From assembly GCA_045616685.1 (NCBI GenBank), contig JAZLHF010000012.1, positions 1 to 52,483 of the forward strand: a DNA stretch of 52,483 bases. The letters are read 5' to 3'. This document shows positions 8,106 to 17,010 of this stretch, in pieces. Position 1 is the first letter of the stretch. Each line of letters starts with the position of its first letter. The translations under genes were made by a program, and so were the position numbers. Origin of the DNA: UBA1764 sp045616685 (GTDB taxonomy: Bacteria; Bacillota; Clostridia; Peptostreptococcales; Anaerovoracaceae). Below the pieces are notes generated by a model, which worked only from the letters and a program-made list of their open reading frames with translations, was not told the DNA's origin and made no database searches.

Positions 8106-9980
8106 TTACGATTCAGATCCTAAATAGCTGATAGTAAGCATAGTGATGTCGTCAAACTGATCCATCTCACCCGCGAAGGCATCAATATCATCCTTTACCT
8201 TTAAAATAATATCGCCGGGTGAGTCATTTTGATTTGCATTCAGGAAATCAAGAAGTCGAGACTCACCATAAAGTTCTTTTTGAGAATTATGCGCTTCAGT
8301 AACACCATCGGTATATAAAAACAGCTTGTCACCAGGCTTCATTGTAAATGATTGTCTTTTGTACTTCAAACCAGGCATGCCAGTAAGAACGAGCTCTGGC
8401 TTACAGGAAAGATATGCAAACTCTCCATTTCTTTTATATAAAAGCGGTGGATTGTGACCGGCATCTACGAAATCAACTTGTCCCGTTTTTAAATTCAAAA
8501 TTCCCATCCAAACGGTAACAAACATACCTTCATCATTACTTTCACAGAGTTCATCATTTGCTTTTGTAAAAGCATCTTCTAAGCTCAAACCTGATTCTAC
8601 CAGATTTTTCAGCATTGTCTTACATATCATCATAAACATAGCTGCCGGGACACCTTTGCCTGAAACATCCGCAACTAAAAACGCAAGTCTATTATCACGA
8701 AGGGAATAGAAATCGTAAAAGTCGCCCCCTACCTCTTTCGCAGTATACATTGCCGCATTTAGTTCAAAGTCAGTATGGTATGGATTAATGGAAGAAACTT
8801 TAGGAAGAGCACTGATTTGAATATTACGTGCAAATTCTATCTCTTTAATTAAACGTTCCTGTTCTTGTTTCGTATACTCTTTTAATGCAGCAACTGTGCT
8901 ATTAATATCAGTGGATAATTGTGAAAACTCTTTAGAAGAATATTCGTCAACAGTTGTGTTCAATTGTCCATCAATAATACTACCCAAAGATTTGTTTACA
9001 TTATGCAGTTTGGAAACAACATATTTATTGATAAGTAAGCTTATACATAAAAACATAATCAGGAAAATAACAATTTCTACTATAGAGTTTGTTATCGCCG
9101 ACACGTTTCTAAAGGATTGGACCTCTTTCATAGGAACAATGCCGATAATGTAATATCCTTCAGAGAAAGATGCTATACAAAAGTTGTCTTCACCCTTAAC
9201 ATTGCAAATATATGGTTTGCCCAATCCCGCGCCCTTATCCAATACAAGTCCAATGTCTGTGAGATTTAACCCCACAAACTCTCCATCACCAACCTGAGCA
9301 CTTGATACAATAACATCTTCGGAATTGCTGATAATAACATATCCTGTTTGTCCAATATGGCGGTTCATTGCAATATATTTAAATTTATCATCTATTTGCT
9401 TTTGGAAACGGTCCGCACTGATACCAACCTGAATATACCCGCCTTCTTGTAATGGCAGGCCAGCATATTTATTATATTGTTCATAATCTCCATCTCCAGA
9501 ATAAGCTGTAGGACGAACAGGTTGAACGATTTCCTTGGCTCCATGATTTAATGTGTCAAATGCTTTTGTATCCGCATTAGCATCCATATCAAAATTAATA
9601 TATGCGTCAACACTACTGTAATAGATGATGTTATCAGCATTGACAATATTAATTTCGCTCAATTCATCGGCTGCATGAATTTCTTTTAGCCTTGCGATAA
9701 TTGTATCAAAATCGTTTGTTTGCGTTAAAATTTCCTCAACCCTCTTCTGTTCTCGTGACGCTAATTCCAACATATTAATATCACTAGTGTTCTCGATATC
9801 TCTTTCAATATCAACTAGAGTTGATGTAATAATCTCTTGATAGTTTTTATTATTAATATTTGTATTCACAAAAAAAACAATTGTCGTAGTTGCAAAAAAG
9901 GCAACAGACAATACAATAAAAAGCCTTATAACCAAAAGATTAAAAATAGATTTTTGACTTTTCCTAATTGACAATTTCAT
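8106..9980 (-). CDS. Membrane sensor with SpoIIE/RsbU-type PP2C phosphatase domain
   Basis: 624 residues. A first membrane segment at about 18-40, an extracellular sensor region to about 290 (dCache-like, with GYVIISNSEDVIVSS and YYIIGIVPMKEV), a second membrane segment at about 297-318, a HAMP-like linker (VVSKLHNVNKSLGSIIDGQL), a short helical connector and a SpoIIE-type serine phosphatase domain from about 380. Metal-binding motifs are visible: EVGGDFYDF, VADVSGKGVPAAMFM, DAGHNPPLL and LYTDGVTEAHN. Such proteins dephosphorylate anti-anti-sigma factors and so release a sigma factor in response to an external signal. No partner RsbV/RsbW-like gene lies next to it. AGGTGAGATGG precedes the ATG. 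It sits nine bases after the LMW phosphatase gene. Confidence 0.93.
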   Translation of the reverse strand: MKLSIRKSQKSIFNLLVIRLFIVLSVAFFATTTIVFFVNTNINNKNYQEIITSTLVDIERDIENTSDINMLELASREQKRVEEILTQTNDFDTIIARLKEIHAADELSEINIVNADNIIYYSSVDAYINFDMDANADTKAFDTLNHGAKEIVQPVRPTAYSGDGDYEQYNKYAGLPLQEGGYIQVGISADRFQKQIDDKFKYIAMNRHIGQTGYVIISNSEDVIVSSAQVGDGEFVGLNLTDIGLVLDKGAGLGKPYICNVKGEDNFCIASFSEGYYIIGIVPMKEVQSFRNVSAITNSIVEIVIFLIMFLCISLLINKYVVSKLHNVNKSLGSIIDGQLNTTVDEYSSKEFSQLSTDINSTVAALKEYTKQEQERLIKEIEFARNIQISALPKVSSINPYHTDFELNAAMYTAKEVGGDFYDFYSLRDNRLAFLVADVSGKGVPAAMFMMICKTMLKNLVESGLSLEDAFTKANDELCESNDEGMFVTVWMGILNLKTGQVDFVDAGHNPPLLYKRNGEFAYLSCKPELVLTGMPGLKYKRQSFTMKPGDKLFLYTDGVTEAHNSQKELYGESRLLDFLNANQNDSPGDIILKVKDDIDAFAGEMDQFDDITMLTISYLGSES

Positions 9981-9989
9981 ATTTCCATC

Positions 9990-10448
9990 TCACCTATTCT
10001 TCTTTGCCAATATATACTTTAAAAGCGCTGCGCAACCTTTAACTAAATCCTCATAGCAAGTTTCAAAATCATGCGAATACCAAGGATCTAACACTTCCCT
10101 GTTAAGCCCAGCATAATCCATAAGCAATGAATATTTTTCTGACGAGCCAAGGAGCCTATTAAGGTTATGAATGTTATGTTCATCCATAGCAATAATATAG
10201 TCATAATAATCTAAGTCATCCTTAGTTATCTGTCTTGCTTTGCGAGGTTCAAATGGAACACTATAGCTGTACAAGCAACTCTTTGCCAGAGAATACATAT
10301 CATTTCCAAGCTCCTCTCTGCTTGTTGCTGCGGAAGCTATCTCGAATTCATCTTCGAGTCCCTGCTGTCTCACCATATTCTTAAACATGAATTCTGCCAT
10401 AGGACTTCTACAAATGTTGCCGTGGCAGACAAATAAGATTTTAGTCAT
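9990..10448 (-). CDS. Low-molecular-weight protein-tyrosine phosphatase
   Basis: 152 residues. The N-terminal P-loop reads VCHGNICRSPMAEF, giving catalytic Cys8 and Arg14 (C-x5-R-S); the general acid is in LDPWYSHDFE near residue 116. Fold and length match the LMW-PTP family (about 150). These enzymes dephosphorylate bacterial tyrosine kinases or arginine-phosphorylated proteins; the P-loop has His where many have Leu/Thr, so substrate choice is open. Its first eight bases overlap the end of lgt, so it is translationally coupled to it, and a signalling phosphatase follows. Confidence 0.92.
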   Translation of the reverse strand: MTKILFVCHGNICRSPMAEFMFKNMVRQQGLEDEFEIASAATSREELGNDMYSLAKSCLYSYSVPFEPRKARQITKDDLDYYDYIIAMDEHNIHNLNRLLGSSEKYSLLMDYAGLNREVLDPWYSHDFETCYEDLVKGCAALLKYILAKKNR

Positions 10449-11214
10449 TTTCTAATGGCTGTGCTTTGGCACGCTTTCTAAATATGAAATAAAGGATTAA
10501 GCCGGCAATAAATATTGCTCCGCTAAAAAGTTGCGCCTGCCTAAATGGTCCAATATATAAACTGTCTGTGCGAAGGCCTTCAACGAAGGTCCTCTCAACA
10601 GAATAAAGCATCATATAAAGACAAATCAATTGCCCTTTAAACTTTGTGCGTCCTGTTCCATCAATCCAGAATAAGAACAGCGCTAAAAGGAAGCACCAAA
10701 GTGATTCATAAAGAAATGTTGGATGAACCCATTTTCCATCAGCATAAATTGCCCAAGGAAGAGTTGTCTCAATACCGTGAGCCTCGCTATTAAAATAGTT
10801 TCCCCAACGCCCGATTGCCTGAGCCAATGGCCAACAAGGTGCTGTAAGTTCAACCCAATCAAGCATATTTTCTTTATAGTGTTTTGAGACAAAGTACATT
10901 GTCACAAAAGCTCCAATTAACGTTCCATGAATTGCGAGCCCGCCACCACGAACATTAAAAATTTGAATAAGATTATCTTTATAATTGTCCCATTCAAATG
11001 CGACATAATATATACGCGCACAAATAATAGCAATAGGTGCACACCAAATAAAATAATCAAGAAGTCTATCTTGATTTAACCCTTTTTTAGGAGCTCTATA
11101 ATAAGCAATCAAGAGCCCTGCTATCATTCCCGTTGTTAAACAAATTGCATACCAACGAATACTAATCCCAAATACAGTAAATGCAATCGGATTAGGAACA
11201 GGAAGCCACCCCAT
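10441..11214 (-). CDS. lgt: Prolipoprotein diacylglyceryl transferase
   Basis: 257 residues, about seven membrane segments. Lgt transfers the diacylglyceryl group from phosphatidylglycerol to the lipobox cysteine of prolipoproteins, the first step of lipoprotein maturation. Diagnostic features are the early GISIRWYAI, the loop GGGLAIHGTLIGAF, the signature AIGRWGNYFNSEAHG near residue 135 and HPTFLYES near 166. The ATG follows AGGGAG, two bases after recR. Substrates in this very window include the lipoproteins encoded at 1-186, 4209-5078 and 5404-6069. Confidence 0.97.
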   Translation of the reverse strand: MGWLPVPNPIAFTVFGISIRWYAICLTTGMIAGLLIAYYRAPKKGLNQDRLLDYFIWCAPIAIICARIYYVAFEWDNYKDNLIQIFNVRGGGLAIHGTLIGAFVTMYFVSKHYKENMLDWVELTAPCWPLAQAIGRWGNYFNSEAHGIETTLPWAIYADGKWVHPTFLYESLWCFLLALFLFWIDGTGRTKFKGQLICLYMMLYSVERTFVEGLRTDSLYIGPFRQAQLFSGAIFIAGLILYFIFRKRAKAQPLEND

Positions 11215-11215
11215 T

Positions 11216-11815
11216 TTAAATCTCCCTTCTACCTTCCATTGCTTTTAAAAGAGTAACCTCATCAGCATATTCAAGATCTCCGCCAACTGGAATTCCATGA
11301 GCAATTCTTGAAGCTTTGATTCCAGCAGGTTTAATCAATCTTGCGATATACATTGCCGTAGCCTCACCTTCAATATTAGGATTGGTTGCGAGTATTACCT
11401 CTCTAACATCCTCTTTTTGAAGTCTAACGATTAAAGACTTCAAGTTAATATCTTCAGGGCCAATTCCATCAATTGGAGAGATTGCACCGTTAAGAACATG
11501 GTATAAACCGTTGTATTCTTTGATGCGCTCCATAGCATTGACATCCTTAGGACTTTCCACAACGCAAATAACACTGTGATCTCTATTTACATCGCTACAA
11601 ATTGGACATGGATTAACATCAGTTAAATTACCGCAAACACTGCAATACTTCATTAAATGCTTAGCATCTTTTATTGTGTCAGCTAAAGAGTCAACTTCAT
11701 CATCGCTCATTGAGAGAATATAAAAAGCTAACCTCTGGGCTGACTTTCCGCCAATGCCTGGAAGCTTTCCTAATTCTGCGATTAATTTAGTTAATGGCTT
11801 TGCATAATTTTTCAT
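11216..11815 (-). CDS. recR: Recombination mediator protein
   Basis: 199 residues, the usual RecR length. Helix-hairpin-helix at the N-terminus (LGKLPGIGGKSAQRLAFYIL), a C4 zinc finger (CSVCGNLTDVNPCPIC, residues about 57-72), then a Toprim domain (VICVVESPKDVNAME ... LATNPNIEGEATAMYI) and the C-terminal signature ASRIAHGIPVGGDLEYAD. RecR with RecO/RecF loads RecA onto gapped DNA. It follows ybaB directly, the gene order dnaX-ybaB-recR common in bacteria. Confidence 0.98.
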   Translation of the reverse strand: MKNYAKPLTKLIAELGKLPGIGGKSAQRLAFYILSMSDDEVDSLADTIKDAKHLMKYCSVCGNLTDVNPCPICSDVNRDHSVICVVESPKDVNAMERIKEYNGLYHVLNGAISPIDGIGPEDINLKSLIVRLQKEDVREVILATNPNIEGEATAMYIARLIKPAGIKASRIAHGIPVGGDLEYADEVTLLKAMEGRREI

Positions 11816-12157
11816 TTAAAATCCGAGTCCTAAACCACCCGTAACTTTACTCATTTCCGTCTGAGCTATTTCATCAATCTGGCGCATTGCCTCATTTGTT
11901 GCAGCCATAATTAAGTCCTGAAGCATCTCAACATCATCAAGAACTTCTTTATCAATATTAACAGCAACTACCTCATGCTTTCCGTTAACCTTTACGCTAA
12001 CAGCACCGCCGCCAGCACTTGCTTCAGTTTCCATGGCATCGATTTCGTCTTGTACAGCACCCATCTTTGCCTGAAGAGCCTGAACTTGAGCCATCTTAGC
12101 CTGCATATCCTGTTTTGGTGCATGTGGCTTCTTACCAGCCTTCATTCCTTTACCCAT
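11816..12157 (-). CDS. ybaB: YbaB/EbfC nucleoid-associated protein
   Basis: 113 residues from the ATG at 12155-12157, placed by AAGGAG five bases upstream; a longer TTG-initiated form is unlikely. After a basic Met/Gly/Lys-rich start comes the family core: a helix (QAKMAQVQALQAKMGAVQDE), the strand pair SAGGGAVSVKVNGKHEVVAVNI and the C-terminal helices DLIMAATNEAMRQIDEIA. YbaB proteins are DNA-binding dimers of unsettled function. The start lies inside the last codons of dnaX (8-base overlap), so translation is coupled; the ribosome site is itself within dnaX coding sequence. Confidence 0.95.
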   Translation of the reverse strand: MGKGMKAGKKPHAPKQDMQAKMAQVQALQAKMGAVQDEIDAMETEASAGGGAVSVKVNGKHEVVAVNIDKEVLDDVEMLQDLIMAATNEAMRQIDEIAQTEMSKVTGGLGLGF

Positions 12158-13238
12158 TGTCTCTCCTTGCCATTTCAACTATGGCCAATTCTACAGGCAC
12201 TCTTGGTCTTGGTGACCAGCGTGCACTTTGCATAGCCTCTGAAAGAAGCTTAATAAACTTATCTAAATCTCTTAAACTTGCCTTTGATGCCTGAGTCTTC
12301 AACCTTTCGATATTTTCAAGGCTTAAATTTAAAACATTTTCAGGTTTGTCGAGATATCTAACTAATAATACATTTCTAAGATGATCAAGCCAGTCGCGCG
12401 TAAACTGATTAACTTCTTTTCCGTTTGCAAGAAGTTCGTTCAAGACAACTAAAGCTTTGCCAGCATCACCATCTAAGATAGCATCTGTTATTTCCAGACA
12501 CGCTTCTGTACCCGTCATTCCGAGAAGGAATAATACATCATCACGACTTAAAGTCTTTGCACCGGAAATACATCTATCAAGAAGTGATAAACCATCTCGA
12601 ACCGATCCGTCAGCATTAGATGCAAGAAGTCTAAGTGCATCATCGTCAGCATCAACGCTAATCTGTTTGCAAATGTTTTGGAAGTGAGCGAAAATCTGCT
12701 CTTCTGACACACGTCTAAAATCCAATCTCATGCAGCGAGAAAGAATTGTTGCGGGAAGTTTTTCCGGTTCTGTTGTTGCAAGAATAAATACTGCATGTTC
12801 AGGCGGTTCTTCCAAAGTCTTAAGAAGAGCGTTTGCAGCTGATCCTGTAAGCATATGAGCTTCGTCCAAAATATAGACTTTTTTCTTACCCATTGCTGGC
12901 GGATAGTTAACGCCCTCTCTAAGATCACGGATATCTTCGACGCTGTTGTTTGATGCAGCATCAAGTTCGATTACATCAATGTAATTACCTGCTGCGATAG
13001 CCTTGCAAGTTTCACATTTACCACATGGCATTCCATCTTGCGGATCAATGCAATTTAAAGCCTTGGCGAGAAGTCTTGCCGTTGTAGTCTTCCCTGTGCC
13101 ACGAGTTCCGCAAAATAGATATGCATGTCCCGTTGTACCTGTCTTTATTTGATTTTTGAGAATCTTTACGATATGTTCTTGACCAACTAATGAATCAAAA
13201 ACCTCTGGTCTAAAGCTTCTATAAAGTGCTTGATACAT
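12150..13238 (-). CDS. dnaX: DNA polymerase III clamp-loader subunit gamma (no tau tail)
   Basis: 362 residues. AAA+ clamp-loader ATPase: Walker A GTRGTGKTTTARLLAKAL near 44, a four-cysteine zinc module in CIDPQDGMPCGKCETC, Walker B YILDEAHML, sensor-1 ILATTEPEKLP, the SRC arginine finger (LSRCMRLDFR) and the third (collar) domain to the end. Firmicute DnaX proteins usually run to about 530-600 residues because of a C-terminal tau region that contacts the polymerase and helicase; here the gene stops at the end of domain III and ybaB starts within it. The ATG follows AAGGGG, 19 bases after the SRP RNA. Confidence 0.96.
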   Translation of the reverse strand: MYQALYRSFRPEVFDSLVGQEHIVKILKNQIKTGTTGHAYLFCGTRGTGKTTTARLLAKALNCIDPQDGMPCGKCETCKAIAAGNYIDVIELDAASNNSVEDIRDLREGVNYPPAMGKKKVYILDEAHMLTGSAANALLKTLEEPPEHAVFILATTEPEKLPATILSRCMRLDFRRVSEEQIFAHFQNICKQISVDADDDALRLLASNADGSVRDGLSLLDRCISGAKTLSRDDVLFLLGMTGTEACLEITDAILDGDAGKALVVLNELLANGKEVNQFTRDWLDHLRNVLLVRYLDKPENVLNLSLENIERLKTQASKASLRDLDKFIKLLSEAMQSARWSPRPRVPVELAIVEMARRDNG

Positions 13239-13257
13239 AATTCCCCTTATTAAATAA

Positions 13258-13380
13258 CCCGTCTGATGAACCCAGGCTTATCTGCGGCACACGAGAAAAT
13301 CCGCTTATAGCTGCTTCCTTCCGGACCTGACTCGATTCACAGCATCCCATTGCGCAGGACCCGGGCTCATCAGGCGGGCC
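13258..13380 (-). ncRNA. ffs: Signal recognition particle RNA (small bacterial type)
   Basis: On the minus strand the conserved apical core GTCAGGTCCGGAAGGAAGCAGC is present around 13310-13335. The two ends pair as a long stem: CCCGCCTGATGAGCCC at the 5' side with GGGTTCATCAGACGGG at the 3' side. The molecule spans about 120 bases and has no room for an Alu domain, so it is the small 4.5S-type SRP RNA that binds Ffh. Exact ends are estimated from the pairing. The SRP RNA is often found next to dnaX, as here. Confidence 0.95.
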
Positions 13381-13402
13381 ATTTGTACTTATTTGACATA
13401 TA

Positions 13403-13431
13403 AGTATAACACGAAAACGCTCTATTTTGAA
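13403..13431 (-). promoter_or_regulatory. Promoter of SRP RNA (and perhaps dnaX)
   Basis: Minus-strand -10 TATACT (13403-13408) and -35-like TTCAAA (13426-13431), 17-base spacer. It overlaps the end of the upstream hydrolase gene. Transcription would begin about 15-20 bases before the base-paired 5' end of the SRP RNA, implying trimming of the precursor. Confidence 0.45.
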
Positions 13432-14333
13432 GATAAGGAATAAACCAGGGTGCCTTCAATAAATTCGCATTTTACAAAGCCTTTAACTATTAAATATTCG
13501 ATTAAACATATTAAATTTCTGCGATAAATACACATAGGATGGATCCTCGATGCATGCATCTCAGCCAATTTATAATACGCCACTTCGATTTCATTCATCG
13601 TCCATTCAGGCTTAGACCTAAGCATATCTAAAACGATATCGATGAGCTTTTGTCTTCTTGCGACATTTTTGCTTATCAAAGTCTTAATATCTTCGCATAC
13701 TCCGCTATGTCCAAGAAGATAGGTTGAATAGTTTAAGCCTTCAATCATCTTCTTTGATTCAAAATCTGCAGCCCAGTCATTACATGTAAGCATCTTTGAT
13801 TTTGATAGTATGTCTTCACATACTACTGCATCCCCTACATAGCAAACATCATCCGGAGTCACGATTAATGTATGCCCGATTGTATGTCCCGGAGCGTAAA
13901 TCAATTTAAATTTTGCTCCACAAATATCAATCTCTTTGTCGTCTTTAGCATATGTTCTGTCAGGGGCAAAGAACATGTGCTTTATGTCATCTTCAAGAAG
14001 AACTGCATGAATAGGTCTATATAAATATGCAATAAAAGCAGTATCAGAAATAATCCACCTTTCAATTTCAGGAACAATTAACTCTGTTCCAAAAGTATCC
14101 CTAAGCCATCTAAAATTACCGACATGATCAACGTGGCAATGTGATGCAATAGCAGCTTTAACTGTCAGGTTGTTTTCTTCAAGAACCTCTTTTATTATTT
14201 CCTGGTCCCTATCCACATAACCTGAATCAATTAAAATTACGTCTCTATCATTTAAAAAATAAACAGGAATAGAAACAGTAGCATTGATATACCATGTTGA
14301 GTTTTTAACTTGTATAAATTTTTCGTTTTCCAT
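13422..14333 (-). CDS. Metallo-beta-lactamase-fold hydrolase
   Basis: 303 residues. The zinc-binding motif SHCHVDHVG gives His65, His67, Asp69 and His70; a further metal ligand lies in GHTIGHTLIV and another His in LLGHSGV. The last ~80 residues form a helical or winged-helix-like tail (EIEVAYYKLAEMHASRIHPMCIYRRNLICLIEYLIVKGF) seen in some lactonase or MBL-fold proteins. Substrate unknown. Spacing to the YfcC transporter gene is two bases, so it is the last gene of the addA operon and may act on a product of the M20 peptidase/YfcC pathway; that link is inference from position only. Confidence 0.88.
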   Translation of the reverse strand: MENEKFIQVKNSTWYINATVSIPVYFLNDRDVILIDSGYVDRDQEIIKEVLEENNLTVKAAIASHCHVDHVGNFRWLRDTFGTELIVPEIERWIISDTAFIAYLYRPIHAVLLEDDIKHMFFAPDRTYAKDDKEIDICGAKFKLIYAPGHTIGHTLIVTPDDVCYVGDAVVCEDILSKSKMLTCNDWAADFESKKMIEGLNYSTYLLGHSGVCEDIKTLISKNVARRQKLIDIVLDMLRSKPEWTMNEIEVAYYKLAEMHASRIHPMCIYRRNLICLIEYLIVKGFVKCEFIEGTLVYSLSSK

Positions 14334-14335
14334 TA

Positions 14336-15685
14336 TTAATATCCTACAGATAATCCTAAAAGAAGAAGTAGTGATGTAAGCACTAAATTAAGAATCTGGA
14401 ACTTTCCAGACCACTTAGCCCAGTCAGTATAGCTGACGTCGGCGAGTCCCAAACTTATTAGTAATGCTGGATTTGTTGGATAGAATACATTACTAAATCC
14501 ATCACCAAACGCAAATGCTACAACGCAAAGTTGTGCAGAAATATCAAAAACCTGGGCAAGTGGAACAATAAGCGGAATAAGCATGAATGCTTTTGCTGAT
14601 CCAGATGCAATAAAGAAGTTCATTACTAATACTATTGCATAAATAAACAAAATTACTTCCCACTTTGGCAGACTTGCAGCAAGTTTAATTGCGCTCTGAA
14701 GTATTACATCAAGCGCACCTGCAGTTTCTAAAGTGTACTTAATTGACGATGCCATCAAAATCATAAGCATTGCAGGCAGCATATTCACTACGCCCTCTCC
14801 AAATGATCTAAAGAAAGCCTTCCCACGAAGTTTAGATGCAAAGCTTGCTGCGACTCCGGCAACGAGAAACATGATTGCAACAATAATCAAAGTATAATCC
14901 TGAAGCGCTGTAATAAATGCAGAACAGAACACAAGAACAATTCCAAAAATCATTATTCCCGCAAAAAACTTAAATCCTAAATCAAGATTCTTATCTTCTT
15001 CAAACTGAGCCTGCTCGTTATAGCCCTTGTCATTTTTTTTCGCATAACTCATTACAAAGAATACTAACAGCGCATAAATTAAAATGAAGCTTAACACCCT
15101 AAGCCAGGCACCAGAAAACATTGGAAGACCAGCAAGCTCTTGAGCAACACCTACTGTAAACGGATTAAAAACGCCAGAGGCAAAACCACAGCCGACAGAA
15201 AGCATGCTCATAGCAAGACCGACCTTTTGATCCCAGCCAAGTCTAATCGCAAGACCTACAACAATTGGAACTAATGGAACGCATTCCTCGAATGATCCAA
15301 TCAAAGCACCCATTGCCATAAAGAAAAGCATAACTACTGCCATAAGTTTGTACTTCTTTGCTCCAAACTTATATGCAATCTTGTTAAGCATATATTTCAT
15401 TAAACCGCATTCACCCAGTGCGTTGAAAATTCCACCAATAACTAGCAAGAAAATTAAAACTGCTATAATGGTTGCACTCCCATCCACTGTTAAAACCAAA
15501 ACTGGTGAAAGCAAGAATTTCCAAAGAGGAAGATGGCATTCAGGTAAAATAATGGTCAAACCATAGCTTACAAGCATCAAAATAGCAATTACGATAATAG
15601 CTGTAATAAATGATTTTTTACTAAGCTTTAAGCTTTTCTCTTCTTGCTCTTGGATTTCAATTACATGAGGTTCTTTATACTCCAT
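14336..15685 (-). CDS. YfcC-family membrane transporter (DcuC/ArcD-like)
   Basis: 449 residues, about 11-12 membrane segments. The family signature lies in GSFEECVPLVPIVVGLAIRLG and GCGFASGVFNPFTVGVAQELAGLP, with a repeat-related second half (ASGSAKAFMLIPLIVPLAQ ... DGFSNVFYPTNPALLISLGLA). YfcC proteins are related to C4-dicarboxylate uptake/exchange carriers and basic amino acid antiporters. It shares TAATG with the M20 peptidase gene upstream (GGAGG before its start), and such pairs usually import a peptide or N-acyl amino acid that the peptidase splits. Which substrate is transported cannot be read here. Confidence 0.9.
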   Translation of the reverse strand: MEYKEPHVIEIQEQEEKSLKLSKKSFITAIIVIAILMLVSYGLTIILPECHLPLWKFLLSPVLVLTVDGSATIIAVLIFLLVIGGIFNALGECGLMKYMLNKIAYKFGAKKYKLMAVVMLFFMAMGALIGSFEECVPLVPIVVGLAIRLGWDQKVGLAMSMLSVGCGFASGVFNPFTVGVAQELAGLPMFSGAWLRVLSFILIYALLVFFVMSYAKKNDKGYNEQAQFEEDKNLDLGFKFFAGIMIFGIVLVFCSAFITALQDYTLIIVAIMFLVAGVAASFASKLRGKAFFRSFGEGVVNMLPAMLMILMASSIKYTLETAGALDVILQSAIKLAASLPKWEVILFIYAIVLVMNFFIASGSAKAFMLIPLIVPLAQVFDISAQLCVVAFAFGDGFSNVFYPTNPALLISLGLADVSYTDWAKWSGKFQILNLVLTSLLLLLGLSVGY

Positions 15686-17007
15686 TATTTAGCCTCCGAA
15701 ATTATGTATCTATAAAAATCTACTGCTGGCGCTAAAGTTGCAACGTCAACGTTTTCGTTTATTCCATGAATGCTTTCAAGTTGCTGTTCATTAATTATAA
15801 ATGGAACAAAGTGGAAACAGCTATCACTTACCTTTCCCATAAATCTTGAATCACTGGCGCCTGTCATCACATAAGGAACTGTACTGACATCTTTGAATGA
15901 ATGATTTACTGCAGCTTCGATAAGTTTAAATCCATCACTATTAAAATCTGCTAATGGCGAATCAATTGAAGGAGAAAGTTCAATAATTTCTAAATCATAT
16001 TTGTCTGCAATTTTCTTTACTGCAGAAAGCGAACTTGCATAGCCCTGATGATGCGAAATCCGCATATTACCAACAACAGATGCTTCTGCAGGAATTACAT
16101 TTCTTGCTTCTGATCCCTGCGCCATAGTAAACGCTATAGTTGACTGAAGAAGTGCGTTTGCTATAGCAGAAGCCTTTGGCATAGCGAGCTTTAATACAGG
16201 CCCAAATGCTTCTGGTTTTGCAAATATTTTACCAAGAGGTCCTTTAACGGAAGGAGCAAGCCTCTTAAACATTTCATTTATTACTGGGGAAATTTCAACA
16301 TCAAAAATCTTTGATGAATCAACTTCTGCCATAAATTTTCCGAGTCTTACAAGAGGGGTATCTTTTTCCGGAGTCGATGCATGTCCACCATTGCTACGAG
16401 CAATAAACTGTAACTCGGCATTACCCTTTTCGCCCATGCCAACCATAGCGAAAGTACCCTTTGCTCCGTCAATTGGTTCGTACATTATCATACCGCCTTC
16501 ATCAAGAATCATAGAGAATTTAATTCTCCTATTAAACAATTCTTGAGAGATAGCATTAGCTCCAGACCCATCAGTTTCTTCATTACAAGAAGATTCAAAA
16601 TATATATCTACATTAGGGACAAAGCCTTCAGCAGCAAGCTCGTCTGCGGCCTGCAACATTCCCAAAAGTCCACCTTTGGTATCAAGAGCCCCTCTGCCCC
16701 ACACTTTATCTTCTGCGATTTTCCCAGAAAATGCAGGATGTGTCCATTCGCCCTGAGCCTCAACCACGTCATGATGGTTCATAAGCATAATTGGCATAGC
16801 GTCCTTATTTTTACCACGCCAAATCAAAAGAATACTTCCATCGAATTCTTCATACTCGACAACCTTGAAAAGATTTGGGAATACTTCTTTCAGCAACTCA
16901 TGAAATTCATCAAACTTAGCCTTATCGAATTGACCTTCGACTGAAACAGTCTCTTTCCTAATTAGCTTTGAAAGATTATTTGCATATTTCTGGGTTCTTT
17001 CGTCCAT
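15685..17007 (-). CDS. M20-family metallopeptidase (carboxypeptidase/aminoacylase type)
   Basis: 440 residues. M20 zinc-site residues are visible: MLMNHHDVVEAQG (first His), VWGRGALDTKGGL (bridging Asp), ESSCNEETDGSG (catalytic Glu pair) and ILDEGGMI. A dimerisation domain follows (NAELQFIARSNGGHASTPEKDTP). The overall layout is close to the PM20D1/carboxypeptidase-S branch, which hydrolyses dipeptides or N-acyl amino acids in the cytoplasm. AAGGAG precedes the ATG. It lies between pyridoxamine kinase and YfcC; joint action with YfcC in peptide or N-acyl-amino-acid use is likely. Confidence 0.93.
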   Translation of the reverse strand: MDERTQKYANNLSKLIRKETVSVEGQFDKAKFDEFHELLKEVFPNLFKVVEYEEFDGSILLIWRGKNKDAMPIMLMNHHDVVEAQGEWTHPAFSGKIAEDKVWGRGALDTKGGLLGMLQAADELAAEGFVPNVDIYFESSCNEETDGSGANAISQELFNRRIKFSMILDEGGMIMYEPIDGAKGTFAMVGMGEKGNAELQFIARSNGGHASTPEKDTPLVRLGKFMAEVDSSKIFDVEISPVINEMFKRLAPSVKGPLGKIFAKPEAFGPVLKLAMPKASAIANALLQSTIAFTMAQGSEARNVIPAEASVVGNMRISHHQGYASSLSAVKKIADKYDLEIIELSPSIDSPLADFNSDGFKLIEAAVNHSFKDVSTVPYVMTGASDSRFMGKVSDSCFHFVPFIINEQQLESIHGINENVDVATLAPAVDFYRYIISEAK

Positions 17008-17010
17008 TAT

